A DNA stretch of 36,441 nt, from assembly GCA_024276275.1 (NCBI GenBank), contig JAJRXM010000063.1, forward strand, positions 1-36,441. Direction: 5' to 3'. This stretch comes from Candidatus Zixiibacteriota bacterium (lineage in GTDB: Bacteria > Zixibacteria > MSB-5A5 > GN15 > FEB-12). The notes under the pieces are model-generated. The model did no database searches. It saw only the letters and a program-made list of their open reading frames with translations, and was not told the DNA's origin. The position numbers and the translations under genes were made by a program. Positions 16,910 to 25,991 of this stretch are shown here, one piece after another; positions within the stretch are counted from its first letter, which is position 1; each line of letters begins with the position of its first letter.

Positions 16910-18118
16910 ATGCTTATAGATGAAAATAGCAAGGTATATACTGAAATGTGGAAAGTCACACCTCATGTACTCGGGCTTGAAGCCTCAATAATCAGAGAGA
17001 TATTAAAGATATCGTCAAAACCCGGTGTTATAAATCTTGCAGGCGGATTACCTGCCCCGGAACTTTTCCCTATAACACAATTACAAAAATGTATGTCTGA
17101 TGTTGTTCAAAAGTATGGTCCAAGTGCATTTCAGTATTCTTTGTCAATGGGAGTTGTAGAGCTACGCGAAGAAATTGCAAAACGTGCAACTGAACGGGGA
17201 ACTGCCAGTACAAAAGATAATGTCCTTATTACTTCAGGTGCACAACAAGCTATTGAATTGATAGCACGGGCATTTATTGAACCGGGTGACTATATCTTAA
17301 CTGAAAACCCGACATATTTAGGAGCATTACAAGCATTTAATTATTATAAAGCTCAATATACTTCTGCTGAAATGGATAATGAAGGGATGATTATTGATCA
17401 GGTTGAGCAAAAAATTAAAGAACATAACCCTAAATTGATATATACTGTTTCAAATTTTCAAAATCCGACCGGTATTACTATGTCTTTTGAAAGACGAAAA
17501 CAGTTAGTAGAACTTGCTGCTCGTTATAATGTTCCGATAATTGATGATAATCCGTACGGTGATATTCGGTTTGAGGGAGAACATGTTCCTACTTTAAAAT
17601 CAATAAGTGGTGATGAGGTTATCGCATTGCGAACATTTTCAAAAATAATCTCTCCCGGTATTCGTATAGGCTGGATGAATTCTCCAAGTGATATTTTACC
17701 GCATATTGAAAAAGTAAAGCAATGTACAGACCTGCACTCTGGAACATTCAGTCAGTATATGATTTACGAGTTTTTATCTCAAGGAATGCTTGAGCCTCAT
17801 TTGAAGGTGATTTCTGCTGATTATAAAAATAAAAGAGATGTTATGCTTCTGGCGATGAAAACATATTTCCCTGACGGTGTCAGTTGGACTGAACCTGAAG
17901 GTGGCCTGTTTTTATGGGTTGAACTGCCAAAACATATGTCAGCAAAAGAGCTTCTTCCGAAAGCAATTGATTTAAAAGTTGCCTATGTCTATGGTCAGCC
18001 ATTTTTCCCAAGCGGTGACGGAGAGAATACACTAAGATTAAACTATTGTAATGCTACTCCCGAGAATATTGAAGAAGGTATCAAACGATTAGCTATTTTA
18101 TTTAAAGAAAATCTCTAA
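16910..18118 (+). CDS. PLP-dependent aminotransferase, LysN / 2-aminoadipate type (class I/II fold)
   Basis: A protein of 402 residues, the family length. It shows GVINLAGGLPAPELFP, the YSLSMGVVELREEIA block, ITSGAQQAIELIAR, ENPTYLGALQAF, SNFQNPTGITMS, DDNPYGDIRF and the PLP lysine in TFSKIISPGIRIGW, with the C-terminal EGGLFLWVELP. This group transfers amino groups between 2-oxoglutarate/glutamate and hydrophobic, aromatic or 2-aminoadipate-like acids. Sitting directly before the aromatic operon, a role in the last step to tyrosine and phenylalanine is a reasonable inference but not shown. An open frame reaches back to 16778, but the promoter and GAAAGGA at 16894-16900 argue for ATG 16910 (9 bases) or 16904 (3 bases). 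It is separately terminated. Confidence 0.85.
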   Translation: MLIDENSKVYTEMWKVTPHVLGLEASIIREILKISSKPGVINLAGGLPAPELFPITQLQKCMSDVVQKYGPSAFQYSLSMGVVELREEIAKRATERGTASTKDNVLITSGAQQAIELIARAFIEPGDYILTENPTYLGALQAFNYYKAQYTSAEMDNEGMIIDQVEQKIKEHNPKLIYTVSNFQNPTGITMSFERRKQLVELAARYNVPIIDDNPYGDIRFEGEHVPTLKSISGDEVIALRTFSKIISPGIRIGWMNSPSDILPHIEKVKQCTDLHSGTFSQYMIYEFLSQGMLEPHLKVISADYKNKRDVMLLAMKTYFPDGVSWTEPEGGLFLWVELPKHMSAKELLPKAIDLKVAYVYGQPFFPSGDGENTLRLNYCNATPENIEEGIKRLAILFKENL

Positions 18119-18143
18119 ATTGATATAGAAATTAATAATTTTG

Positions 18144-18170
18144 AAAAAGCCCGCTTTGACGGGCTTTTTT
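18144..18170 (+). terminator. intrinsic terminator after the aminotransferase gene
   Basis: Stem AGCCCG (18148-18153) / CGGGCT (18160-18165), extended by A-T pairs, loop CTTTGA, and a run of six T (18165-18170). It separates the aminotransferase from the dapF-trp run 37 bases further on. Confidence 0.85.
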
Positions 18171-18171
18171 A

Positions 18172-18200
18172 TTGATTTATGTCGAGATATCTATTTTAAT
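18172..18200 (+). promoter_or_regulatory. candidate promoter of the dapF-trp-aro run, implying a leaderless start
   Basis: TTGATT (18172-18177), a 17-base spacer, TTTAAT (18195-18200). The ATG of the dapF-like gene is at 18207, about where transcription would begin, and no ribosome site precedes it. There is no room for a leader peptide or attenuator before the ATG. The boxes are moderate matches (4 of 6, 5 of 6). Confidence 0.35.
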
Positions 18201-18206
18201 GATTAA

Positions 18207-19046
18207 ATGAAGAAAATCAAATTTAGTAAATATCATGCGTTGTTAAATGATTTCTTAGTGATAGAATCAAAGACAAAATTAACAAAAAGTTCACTTTCTA
18301 AAATTGCTCTATCTATCTGTGACCGCCGTACAGGTGTCGGTGCAGACGGGATTTTATATCTGACCGAGTCAAAAAAAACGGATGCAAAGTTTAGTATTAT
18401 AAATAGCGATGGAAGTTTTGCTGAAAAATCAGGCAATGGTCTTAGAATAGCAGGGATGCACTTACATAGAAAAGATAAACGTAAAAAGAAATTTCTCTTC
18501 GATACCGGTTACGGTCTAGATTTGGTGGCAGTACAAAAGAAAACAAAACAAGGATTACTTCTAAAAGCAGAACTCGGTAAGCCAAGTTTCCTTGCCAAAG
18601 ATATCCCTGTGAAATCAAGACAAAAGTATATGATAAATACTCCACTAAGAATAGCAGGGCTTGATTTTCCTGTTACCTGTGTATCAGTCGGAAATCCTCA
18701 TACGGTATTATTTGTAGATAGCTTTGATTTTGATTGGGAAACATTAGGTGCATCAATTGAATTTCATAAAGCATTTCCCGAACGGACAAATGTTGAATTT
18801 GTCAAACCACTCAGCAGGAAAAAGCTCTTAGTTGCTGACTGGGAAAGAGGTGCCGGAGCTACAGGATCATCAGGTACCGGAGCTGCTGCTGCTGTCGCCG
18901 CTGCGGTTACGATGGGAATTGCCGATAGAGATTGTGAAGTGCAATTTTCCAATGGGTCGTTATATATCATTTGGGATATTAAAACTGACATTATTGAGTT
19001 AACCGGTGAAGTTGAATTTATTGCTACCGGAGAATATGAGTTATAA
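18207..19046 (+). CDS. dapF: diaminopimelate epimerase-like protein with both catalytic cysteines replaced by serine
   Basis: A protein of 279 residues, the DapF length and two-lobed layout. DapF interconverts LL- and meso-diaminopimelate for lysine and cell wall synthesis, using one cysteine from each lobe. Family signatures are present: KYHALLNDFLVIE near the start, GVGADG (43-48), NSDGSFAEK (66-74), GNPHTVLFVD (162-171), ERTNVEF (192-198) and WERGAG (212-217). The two catalytic positions are not cysteine. The usual CGNG is SGNG (Ser75, codon 18429-18431) and the usual ACGTGA is SSGTGA (Ser222, codon 18870-18872). I recall a DapF-like clade with an EKSGNGLR motif, so this may be a lineage variant. 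Normal epimerase activity is doubtful. It overlaps trpE by one base (TAATG), so it is translated with the trp genes. Confidence 0.8.
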   Translation: MKKIKFSKYHALLNDFLVIESKTKLTKSSLSKIALSICDRRTGVGADGILYLTESKKTDAKFSIINSDGSFAEKSGNGLRIAGMHLHRKDKRKKKFLFDTGYGLDLVAVQKKTKQGLLLKAELGKPSFLAKDIPVKSRQKYMINTPLRIAGLDFPVTCVSVGNPHTVLFVDSFDFDWETLGASIEFHKAFPERTNVEFVKPLSRKKLLVADWERGAGATGSSGTGAAAAVAAAVTMGIADRDCEVQFSNGSLYIIWDIKTDIIELTGEVEFIATGEYEL

Positions 19047-20503
19047 TGCTTTCGTTTAAAGAAATAAAAAAAATGAATTCAAAGGGGAATGTACTCCCTT
19101 TATATACAAAAATATCTGCTGATTTAGATACTCCGGTCGGAGCCTTTATGAAGCTTGCTTCCAAAAAGAAAGATTCCTTTTTACTTGAATCAATCGAAGG
19201 CGGAGAAAAATTAGCCCGTTATTCATTTGTCGGGTTTGATCCGTTTTTGATTATCGAAGGGTTCAAAGATAAAGTTATTCTCAAAAAGGGTAAAGTTCAG
19301 CAGGTAATCGAGGCAGAACCGCAGGAATTTCTTAAAGAGATGTTCTCGTTTTATCAGCCGGTACTTATAGAAGGGCTACCTCGTTTTACCGGTGGAGCAG
19401 TAGGATATTTTTCCTATGATACAATTCGTTGGGTTGAAAATATCCCGGATAGAAATAAAGATACTTTAGGGCTGCCCGAAATGCGGTTTGGTCTGTTTCA
19501 AAATATAGTTGCCTTTGATCATCTGAAACAGGAGATAGTGATTATTTCAAATATCTTACATGATGAAAAAGAAAAAGGTCTCAAAGCTAAATATGATGCT
19601 TCCAAAAAGCAGATAGCAGAAATTGTCGCAAAGCTCCAAAAGAATATACCAAAGTTAAAAAATGAGAACAAAAAGAAGTCAAAAATAAAAGCAAGCTATA
19701 CTCAAAATGAATTTTGTTCTTTAGTAAAAAAAGCAAAAAGATATATAAAAGAGGGTGATATTTTTCAGGTAGTTCTGTCTCAACGCTGGGAAATTGAATC
19801 GCAAAAATCAGCTCTGTCCGTTTATCGAAAATTACGGAGAATTAATCCGTCACCATATATGTTTTTATTGAACTTTGCTACAAATGCCGTGATTGGTTCC
19901 TCACCGGAAATGATGGTACGTGTAGAAAAACAACAGATAGAAACTAGACCGATAGCAGGAACTCGACCGAGAGGTAAAACGGAAGTTGAAGATGAAAAGT
20001 TGATTGCCTCACTTATGCAGGATGAAAAAGAACTTGCCGAACATACCATGCTTTTAGATCTTGGACGAAATGATATAGGTCGGGTAGCACAACCGGGAAC
20101 TGTAAAAATTAAAGATAATATGATTATAGAAAAATATTCTCATGTCATTCATATCGTCAGTTCAGTTGTCGGAAAATTACAGAAACAGTTCAAACCTATT
20201 GACGGATTTTTTGCCTGTTTCCCTGCGGGTACTGTTTCGGGAGCACCAAAGATTAGAGCGATGCAAATCATCGATGAGCTTGAGAAAGAAAGACGGTCGG
20301 TTTATGCAGGGTCGATTGCCTATTTAGATTTTTGGGGGAACTTTGATTCCTGTATTGCGATTAGAACAGTAGTGAAAAAAGATAACCGATATTATTTACA
20401 GGCAGGAGCCGGGATTGTTGCCGACTCCAAACCTCTGAATGAATTTAAAGAGACAGAATCAAAAGCAAAAGTGCTAATGGAAGCTGTATTAGGAGATGAG
20501 TGA
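19046..20503 (+). CDS. trpE: anthranilate synthase component I
   Basis: A protein of 485 residues. With TrpG it converts chorismate and glutamine to anthranilate, the first step to tryptophan. LLES (46-49), the tryptophan-sensing motif of the N-terminal domain, is present, so feedback inhibition by tryptophan is expected. It is followed by GGAVGYFSYD. The chorismate-binding domain has SPYMFLLNF, SSPEMMVRVE, TRPIAGTRPRG, EHTMLLDLGRNDIGRVA, FPAGTVSGAPKIRAM, YAGSIAYLDFWGNFDSCIAI and QAGAGIVADS. The start ATG lies on the stop of the dapF-like gene (TAATG). Confidence 0.96.
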   Translation: MLSFKEIKKMNSKGNVLPLYTKISADLDTPVGAFMKLASKKKDSFLLESIEGGEKLARYSFVGFDPFLIIEGFKDKVILKKGKVQQVIEAEPQEFLKEMFSFYQPVLIEGLPRFTGGAVGYFSYDTIRWVENIPDRNKDTLGLPEMRFGLFQNIVAFDHLKQEIVIISNILHDEKEKGLKAKYDASKKQIAEIVAKLQKNIPKLKNENKKKSKIKASYTQNEFCSLVKKAKRYIKEGDIFQVVLSQRWEIESQKSALSVYRKLRRINPSPYMFLLNFATNAVIGSSPEMMVRVEKQQIETRPIAGTRPRGKTEVEDEKLIASLMQDEKELAEHTMLLDLGRNDIGRVAQPGTVKIKDNMIIEKYSHVIHIVSSVVGKLQKQFKPIDGFFACFPAGTVSGAPKIRAMQIIDELEKERRSVYAGSIAYLDFWGNFDSCIAIRTVVKKDNRYYLQAGAGIVADSKPLNEFKETESKAKVLMEAVLGDE

Positions 20504-20506
20504 TAG

Positions 20507-21073
20507 ATGTTAGTAATGCTTGATAATTATGATTCTTTCACGTATAACTTAGTGCAGTATTTAGCTGAGTTAGGTGCTGAACTTGAAGTTTTTCGTAACG
20601 ATGAAATTTCAGTAGAAGAGCTGCTAAATATGAAACCTGAGGGAATCGTTCTTTCACCCGGTCCTGGACGACCCGAGAATGCCGGTATTATGAATGACCT
20701 AATCAAAAAGACAGCGGGTTCTGTACCGATTCTTGGTGTATGTTTAGGTTATCAGGCAATCGCACAGGTCTATGGAGGGGAAATAGGATATGCTCCTGTT
20801 CTCATGCATGGGAAAACATCACAGATTATTCATACAAAATCTAAACTATTTAAGAATATTCCGAATCCTTTTGTTGCGACAAGGTACCATTCTTTGATTG
20901 TGGAAAGAGATTCGCTTCCGAAAGAATTTAAAATTATAGCGTACACCGAAGACAATATCATTATGGCAATAGAACATCTTTCATTACCGTTATACGGTGT
21001 ACAGTTCCACCCTGAATCAATAATGACTCCCGAAGGTAAAGAAATATTGCAAAATTTCTTAAATATATTATGA
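20507..21073 (+). CDS. trpG: anthranilate synthase component II, glutamine amidotransferase
   Basis: A protein of 188 residues, a class I glutamine amidotransferase that feeds ammonia to TrpE. It shows the typical start DNYDSFTYNLVQYL, the oxyanion strand SPGPGRPENAG, the nucleophile in GVCLGYQA (Cys about 79), and VQFHPES with the catalytic His-x-Glu near the end. AGGAGA stands 10 bases before the ATG, inside the last codons of trpE. It could also serve aminodeoxychorismate synthase (pabA), as in other bacteria with one shared subunit; no pabB is in the window. Confidence 0.94.
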   Translation: MLVMLDNYDSFTYNLVQYLAELGAELEVFRNDEISVEELLNMKPEGIVLSPGPGRPENAGIMNDLIKKTAGSVPILGVCLGYQAIAQVYGGEIGYAPVLMHGKTSQIIHTKSKLFKNIPNPFVATRYHSLIVERDSLPKEFKIIAYTEDNIIMAIEHLSLPLYGVQFHPESIMTPEGKEILQNFLNIL

Positions 21074-22080
21074 TACAGGAATTTATAAAAAAAATACAAA
21101 CTTCTGAAAGTCTATCAATGGTAGAGGCATCATCTGCTATGGATATAATAATGGACGGTAAAGCAGCAAATAATCAGATAGCTGACTTTCTCCTTGCCTT
21201 AAAACAGAAAGGGGAGACGTCTGATGAGGTTGCCGGGTTTGTGAACTCAATGCGTTCACATTCTTTAAAAATAAATTTACGCGATGAATATGCCGTTGAC
21301 GGGTGCGGTACAGGGGGCGACGGTTCTGACAGTTTTAATATTTCGACAGCATCTGCATTGGCGGCAGCATCGGCAGGAGTAACAGTTGCCAAGCATGGAA
21401 ACCGTTCGGTCAGTTCAAAATGTGGTTCATCTGACTTGCTTGAAAAGGCAGGTGTGAATCTTGATTTAGAAAATGATACGGTTGAAAAAATTATAAATGA
21501 AATAGGTTTTGGGTTTATGTTTGCTCCGAAGTTTCATCCTGCTATGAAATATGCGGCTCCTGTACGAAAAGAATTAGGTGTGCGGACTGTTTTTAATATT
21601 TTAGGTCCGATGACGAATCCTGCCTCTGTGAAAAGACAACTTATAGGTGTGTATGATAAATCTCTCATGCGACTGATGATAGAAGTTTTACAAAAAACAG
21701 GTTCCGAACATGTCATTATTGCTCACGCACAAGACGGTATGGATGAATTTTCAATTTCAGCAATAACTGATTATCTTGAATTAAAAAACGGTATGATATC
21801 AGAGCATAGTATTACGCCCGAACAAGTAGGCTTAAAAAGCATGTACAGAGATGCTTTAATAGGTGGTGATGCTGAGTTTAATTATTCAATACTACTCTCT
21901 GTTTTAGAAGGGGAAACATCAGCATATCTTGATGCTGTAGCTTATAACGCCGGTGTAATGATATATCTTTCCTCAAAATCGGAAACTATACAAGAGGGTG
22001 TTCAAAAAGCTTTTGAAGCACTGCAATCAGGAAAAACAAAAGAAAAATTAAGTCGATATGTAAAGGAATCACAACTGTAA
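21070..22080 (+). CDS. trpD: anthranilate phosphoribosyltransferase
   Basis: A protein of 336 residues. It joins anthranilate to phosphoribosyl pyrophosphate. The PRPP-binding GTGGDGSDSFNISTASA (near 79-95) and KHGNRSVSSKCGSSDLLE (near 113-130) are intact, as are KFHPAMKYAAPVRKELGVRT and NILGPMTNPA. It overlaps trpG by four bases (ATGA), indicating coupled translation. The expected length and full motif set leave little doubt. Confidence 0.95.
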   Translation: MIQEFIKKIQTSESLSMVEASSAMDIIMDGKAANNQIADFLLALKQKGETSDEVAGFVNSMRSHSLKINLRDEYAVDGCGTGGDGSDSFNISTASALAAASAGVTVAKHGNRSVSSKCGSSDLLEKAGVNLDLENDTVEKIINEIGFGFMFAPKFHPAMKYAAPVRKELGVRTVFNILGPMTNPASVKRQLIGVYDKSLMRLMIEVLQKTGSEHVIIAHAQDGMDEFSISAITDYLELKNGMISEHSITPEQVGLKSMYRDALIGGDAEFNYSILLSVLEGETSAYLDAVAYNAGVMIYLSSKSETIQEGVQKAFEALQSGKTKEKLSRYVKESQL

Positions 22081-22083
22081 AAA

Positions 22084-23409
22084 ATGATTACTCAATCTCC
22101 CGAATACGATAAAAAACAAAATGTTGGGGGAATACTGCAATCAATTCAATCTGAATTATTTGAATATATTTCACACATAAAATCATTTTCAAAAAATGCA
22201 AAGCTTTATTTATTAGGATCCTTTTTAATAGGTGTCAACTTCCATGTCTTTCAACTTTTATTGAATCTCTATTTAAGAGAACTTGGGTATGGTGAAGGTC
22301 AAATAGGGTATATCATTTCCTCTCGTGCTGTTGGTATGACCTTTATTGCAATTACAGCTGCGATGATACTTAGTCGAGTGAAATTAAAGCCTATCTTGTT
22401 GGGAAGTTGTCTCTTGTTTGGGTTGTTTAGTTATTTTATCAGCTCATATACTCAGTTTGAATTGTTAGTTGGGTTTTCTGTTTTAACAGGGATGGCATTT
22501 GCATTTTATAGAGTAGCCGGAGGACCGTTTTATATGCGGAACTCAACAGAAAAAGAACGGACACATCTTTTTTCTGTTTCGTTTGGAATGATGATTATGG
22601 CCGGGATGGCCGGTTCTGCGGGGTCAGGACAACTAGTAAGAATTCTTGGAGAGCATTTTAATGATATTTTGTTAGGGTATAAATATACTCTTTACACGGG
22701 TATTATATTTTCACTTTTAGCTCTTATACCTTTTTCTTTTATAAAAGCATCAAAACCTTCTGATGAAGAGAATAAAATAAACCTTTCAATGGCACAGTTT
22801 AAAAGACGGGGAACATTTTATTTTAAAATTACAATAGCAAATTTCCTAGTAGGTCTTGGAGCAGGGCTGATAATACCGTTTCTTAATTTATATTTTAGAG
22901 ACCGTTTTCATTTAGGTGCTGATAGTATTGGGATGTTTCATTTCTTTGTTTCCTTTTCTATGCTGGCCGGTTCACTTGCGGGACCGATTGTGGCCAAGAA
23001 GTTTGGTCTGGTACTGGCGGTTGTTATAACTCAGTTAATTTCGATTCCGTTTATGTTTATTTTATCGTATAGCTATTTCTTGCCATTCGTAGTAGGAGCA
23101 TTTATCTTACGGGCAGGATTTATGAATTTAGGTGTTCCTATTGTAACGAATCTCGGAATGGAATTAGCCGAGAAAAAAGAACAAGGCCTAGTGAATGCTC
23201 TGCTGATGGTTGCCTGGACATCGTCATGGATGATTTCTGCTGCTATCGGTGGACAATTGATAGATGCTTATGGATATACCTTTACGATGAATATCACAAT
23301 CGGTCTGTATCTTTTTTCTACTATTATTTTTTACTCTTTTTTTAAGAATGCTGAGATTCAAACCGATACTTTTCCTAAATGGATAATAGCCAAAGAAAAT
23401 AATACCTAA
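22084..23409 (+). CDS. major facilitator superfamily transporter inside the trp operon
   Basis: A protein of 441 residues with about 12 predicted membrane spans in two halves, split by a charged cytoplasmic loop near 220-240 (KASKPSDEENKINLS). The first half has the MFS pattern NLYLRELGYGEGQIGYI and AFYRVAGGPFYMR, and the second half LNLYFRDRFHLGADSIG. I cannot name a substrate from the sequence. It begins 3 bases after trpD and overlaps trpC by one base (TAATG), so it is clearly part of the tryptophan transcript. Export or import of tryptophan, an aromatic intermediate or a related compound is a fair inference. The approximately 40-residue polar N-terminal extension before the first span is somewhat long. 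Confidence 0.85.
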   Translation: MITQSPEYDKKQNVGGILQSIQSELFEYISHIKSFSKNAKLYLLGSFLIGVNFHVFQLLLNLYLRELGYGEGQIGYIISSRAVGMTFIAITAAMILSRVKLKPILLGSCLLFGLFSYFISSYTQFELLVGFSVLTGMAFAFYRVAGGPFYMRNSTEKERTHLFSVSFGMMIMAGMAGSAGSGQLVRILGEHFNDILLGYKYTLYTGIIFSLLALIPFSFIKASKPSDEENKINLSMAQFKRRGTFYFKITIANFLVGLGAGLIIPFLNLYFRDRFHLGADSIGMFHFFVSFSMLAGSLAGPIVAKKFGLVLAVVITQLISIPFMFILSYSYFLPFVVGAFILRAGFMNLGVPIVTNLGMELAEKKEQGLVNALLMVAWTSSWMISAAIGGQLIDAYGYTFTMNITIGLYLFSTIIFYSFFKNAEIQTDTFPKWIIAKENNT

Positions 23410-24185
23410 TGGATATACTCAATAAAATTTCGATGAATAAGCGAATGGAAGTTGACCTGCTTAAAGCGGAGTTTCCTCTTAGTCTGATAAAGAAAAAACT
23501 TCCTGATTCAAAACCGTTTCGGTTTTCGGAGGCGTTGGTTAAAGATAACTCGATACATATTATTGCCGAGATAAAAAAGGGTTCACCCTCAAAAGGTATC
23601 ATTCAAGAAAATTTTAATCCGTCTGAAATAGCACAGAAATATTTAGAGGGGGGGGCATCTGCACTATCGGTATTAACCGAAAGTAAGTTTTTCTACGGTA
23701 ACTATAAATATGTTAAAATAGTATCTGATAAAACCGGACTGCCCGTTTTATGTAAAGATTTTATGCTTGAACCGTTTCAGATTTATCATGCTAAATATAT
23801 TCAGGCAGATGCAATTCTGTTAATAGTCAAACTGCTTCAAAATGAACAGTTGTCTAATATGCTGGCAGTCGCTGATGATTTAGGTATGGATGCATTAGTC
23901 GAAGTACATGATGAAGATGAGCTTCAGGTCGCTTTAGATATCGGTGCAAAAATAATCGGAGTGAACAATCGTAATCTAAAAACTTTTGAAACGGACTTGC
24001 GAATATCTGTAGAGCTTGCGAAGATGATTCCTGATGATAGAATTAAAGTAGCTGAATCGGGGATATTCTCTTATGATGATATTCAACTGCTACAAGAAGC
24101 GGGTTATAACAATTTTTTAATTGGTGAAGCCTTGATGAAAGGGAATAATCCGACGGAACTTTTAAAGAGATTGCGTAATGCATAG
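23409..24185 (+). CDS. trpC: indole-3-glycerol phosphate synthase
   Basis: A protein of 258 residues, a TIM barrel that closes the indole ring. Conserved pieces are present in order: AEIKKGSPSKG (active-site Glu and Lys), LSVLTESKFFYG, LCKDFMLEPFQI (catalytic Lys), DALVEVHDEDEL (catalytic Glu), IIGVNNRNLKTFETDL, VAESGI and LIGEALMK. It is not fused to trpF, which follows as a separate gene overlapping by 8 bases. Confidence 0.95.
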   Translation: MDILNKISMNKRMEVDLLKAEFPLSLIKKKLPDSKPFRFSEALVKDNSIHIIAEIKKGSPSKGIIQENFNPSEIAQKYLEGGASALSVLTESKFFYGNYKYVKIVSDKTGLPVLCKDFMLEPFQIYHAKYIQADAILLIVKLLQNEQLSNMLAVADDLGMDALVEVHDEDELQVALDIGAKIIGVNNRNLKTFETDLRISVELAKMIPDDRIKVAESGIFSYDDIQLLQEAGYNNFLIGEALMKGNNPTELLKRLRNA

Positions 24186-24813
24186 TTTAAAGATTAAAGT
24201 CTGTGGGATAACACGAGCAAAAGATGCTAAGTCTGCGGTTAAGTATGGTGCTGATATGCTTGGTTTTATATTTTATAAAAAATCTCCGAGATATATTTCA
24301 GTTGCTGATGCTAAAAAAATAACCGAAACAATTTCTCCTACTGTTTCTCGAGTCGGGATTTTTGTTAATGAAGATACAAAAAAAATACTTAGCATAGCTC
24401 AAAAGCTATCACTTGATTTTATACAATTAAGCGGAAACGAAACTAAAACTGATATACTGTTTCTTACAAAAAAAGGTTTTAAGATTATAAAGACAGTTCA
24501 TGTAAGTACTCAAAAAGATATTATGAAAACAATAAATCTTGATGTTGATATCATACATTTTGATACGGCTGATAAAAAACTTTTCGGAGGTAGCGGAAAA
24601 CAGTTTAACTGGAATTTGAAACTGCCGAAAAGTATAAAAACTGTTATGCTTGCCGGTGGAATAAATTCAGATAATGTTCTACACGGTATAAAAAAAATAA
24701 AGCCGATGATTGTAGATGTTAATTCAGGAGTTGAATACAAACCCGGACTTAAGTCGGATAAATTACTAAAAGAATTCTTTGAGAAAGTAAACAAATTTCG
24801 TTATGGCAAATAA
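24178..24813 (+). CDS. trpF: phosphoribosylanthranilate isomerase
   Basis: A protein of 211 residues, a TIM barrel doing the Amadori rearrangement before TrpC. The catalytic Cys is in KVCGITR (near residue 8). [38 protein letters not shown] (catalytic Asp), [10 protein letters not shown] and the phosphate-binding [14 protein letters not shown] are all present. It overlaps both trpC (8 bases) and trpB (11 bases). Confidence 0.94.
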   Translation: MHSLKIKVCGITRAKDAKSAVKYGADMLGFIFYKKSPRYISVADAKKITETISPTVSRVGIFVNEDTKKILSIAQKLSLDFIQLSGNETKTDILFLTKKGFKIIKTVHVSTQKDIMKTINLDVDIIHFDTADKKLFGGSGKQFNWNLKLPKSIKTVMLAGGINSDNVLHGIKKIKPMIVDVNSGVEYKPGLKSDKLLKEFFEKVNKFRYGK

Positions 24814-25990
24814 AAGACCCGACAAAAAGGGAAGATTTGGTGAATACGGCGGAAGATATGTTCCTGAGACGGTAATCTATGCCTTAGATGAGTTAACTGC
24901 ATGTTATCAGTCAGCCCGCAAAGATACTAAATTTCAAAAAGAGTTTAACGGCTTTTTAAAAGATTTTGTCGGTCGTCCGTCACCCTTTTATTTTGCCGAA
25001 CGGTTTACAAAACATCTTGGTGGACCTCAAATTTATTTCAAACGGGAAGATTGTAATCATACCGGAGCTCATAAAATAAATAATACTGTCGGTCAGATTT
25101 TATTGGCTAAGCGGATGAACAAAAAAAGAATTATCGCCGAAACAGGTGCCGGTCAGCACGGTTTAGCTACTGCTACTGTATGTGCCAGATTTGGATTTAA
25201 ATGTATTATTTATATGGGAGAGGAAGATGTTGTCAGACAAAGAGCAAATGTTGAAAAGATTCGTCTTCTAGGAGCCGAAGTTGTACCGGTATTGTCAGGG
25301 TCTAAGACACTCGAAGATGCAACCTCGGAAGCTCTGCGTGATTGGGTAACGAATATCAAAAATACGTTTTATATTATCGGTTCTGTAGTAGGACCTCATC
25401 CGTATCCGATGATTGTAAAAGATTTCCAATCAGTAATCGGTAAAGAGACCAAAAAAGAATCACAAAAACGATTTGGAAACGCTCCTGATGTTTTAGTCGC
25501 AGCTGTCGGCGGAGGTTCAAATGCTATCGGTATGTTTGATGCATTTATAGATAATCCGAAGGTTAAACTAATAGGTGTCGAGGCAGCGGGATTAGGTTTA
25601 AATACAAAAATGCACGCAGCTCCTCTTACAAAAGGAAAACCGGGAGTTCTCCATGGTTCTTATAGTTATTTAGTCTATGATGAAGACGGTCAGGTTATGT
25701 TACCGCATTCAATTTCGGCAGGTTTAGATTATCCCGGTATCGGGCCGGAACATTCTTTCTTAAAAGACTCCAAACGAGTAAAGTATCATTCGGTGACAGA
25801 CAAACAGGCATTGAACGCATTTAGGCTTGTATCCAAACTGGAAGGAATTATTCCTGCTTTGGAAACATCGCATGCTCTTGCTTATGTCATTAAAGCAAAA
25901 AAAGAGTTCAGAAAAAATCAGCATATTGTTATCTGTTTTTCCGGACGGGGCGATAAAGATATGGATATAATTTTACAAAGTGACAAGTAA
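24803..25990 (+). CDS. trpB: tryptophan synthase beta chain
   Basis: A protein of 395 residues. It condenses indole and serine using PLP. The [12 protein letters not shown] start is typical of TrpB1. The PLP lysine is in [10 protein letters not shown], followed by [19 protein letters not shown], the PLP phosphate loop [43 protein letters not shown] and CFSGRGDKD. This is the standard form that pairs with TrpA, and trpA follows directly. Confidence 0.97.
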   Translation: MANKRPDKKGRFGEYGGRYVPETVIYALDELTACYQSARKDTKFQKEFNGFLKDFVGRPSPFYFAERFTKHLGGPQIYFKREDCNHTGAHKINNTVGQILLAKRMNKKRIIAETGAGQHGLATATVCARFGFKCIIYMGEEDVVRQRANVEKIRLLGAEVVPVLSGSKTLEDATSEALRDWVTNIKNTFYIIGSVVGPHPYPMIVKDFQSVIGKETKKESQKRFGNAPDVLVAAVGGGSNAIGMFDAFIDNPKVKLIGVEAAGLGLNTKMHAAPLTKGKPGVLHGSYSYLVYDEDGQVMLPHSISAGLDYPGIGPEHSFLKDSKRVKYHSVTDKQALNAFRLVSKLEGIIPALETSHALAYVIKAKKEFRKNQHIVICFSGRGDKDMDIILQSDK

Positions 25991-25991
25991 T

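Noticed and set aside
18119-18206. trp leader peptide and attenuator
   Set aside because: The only hairpin (18144-18170) is the terminator of the preceding gene. No short frame with tandem Trp codons and no alternative pairing partner is visible before the first gene of the run.
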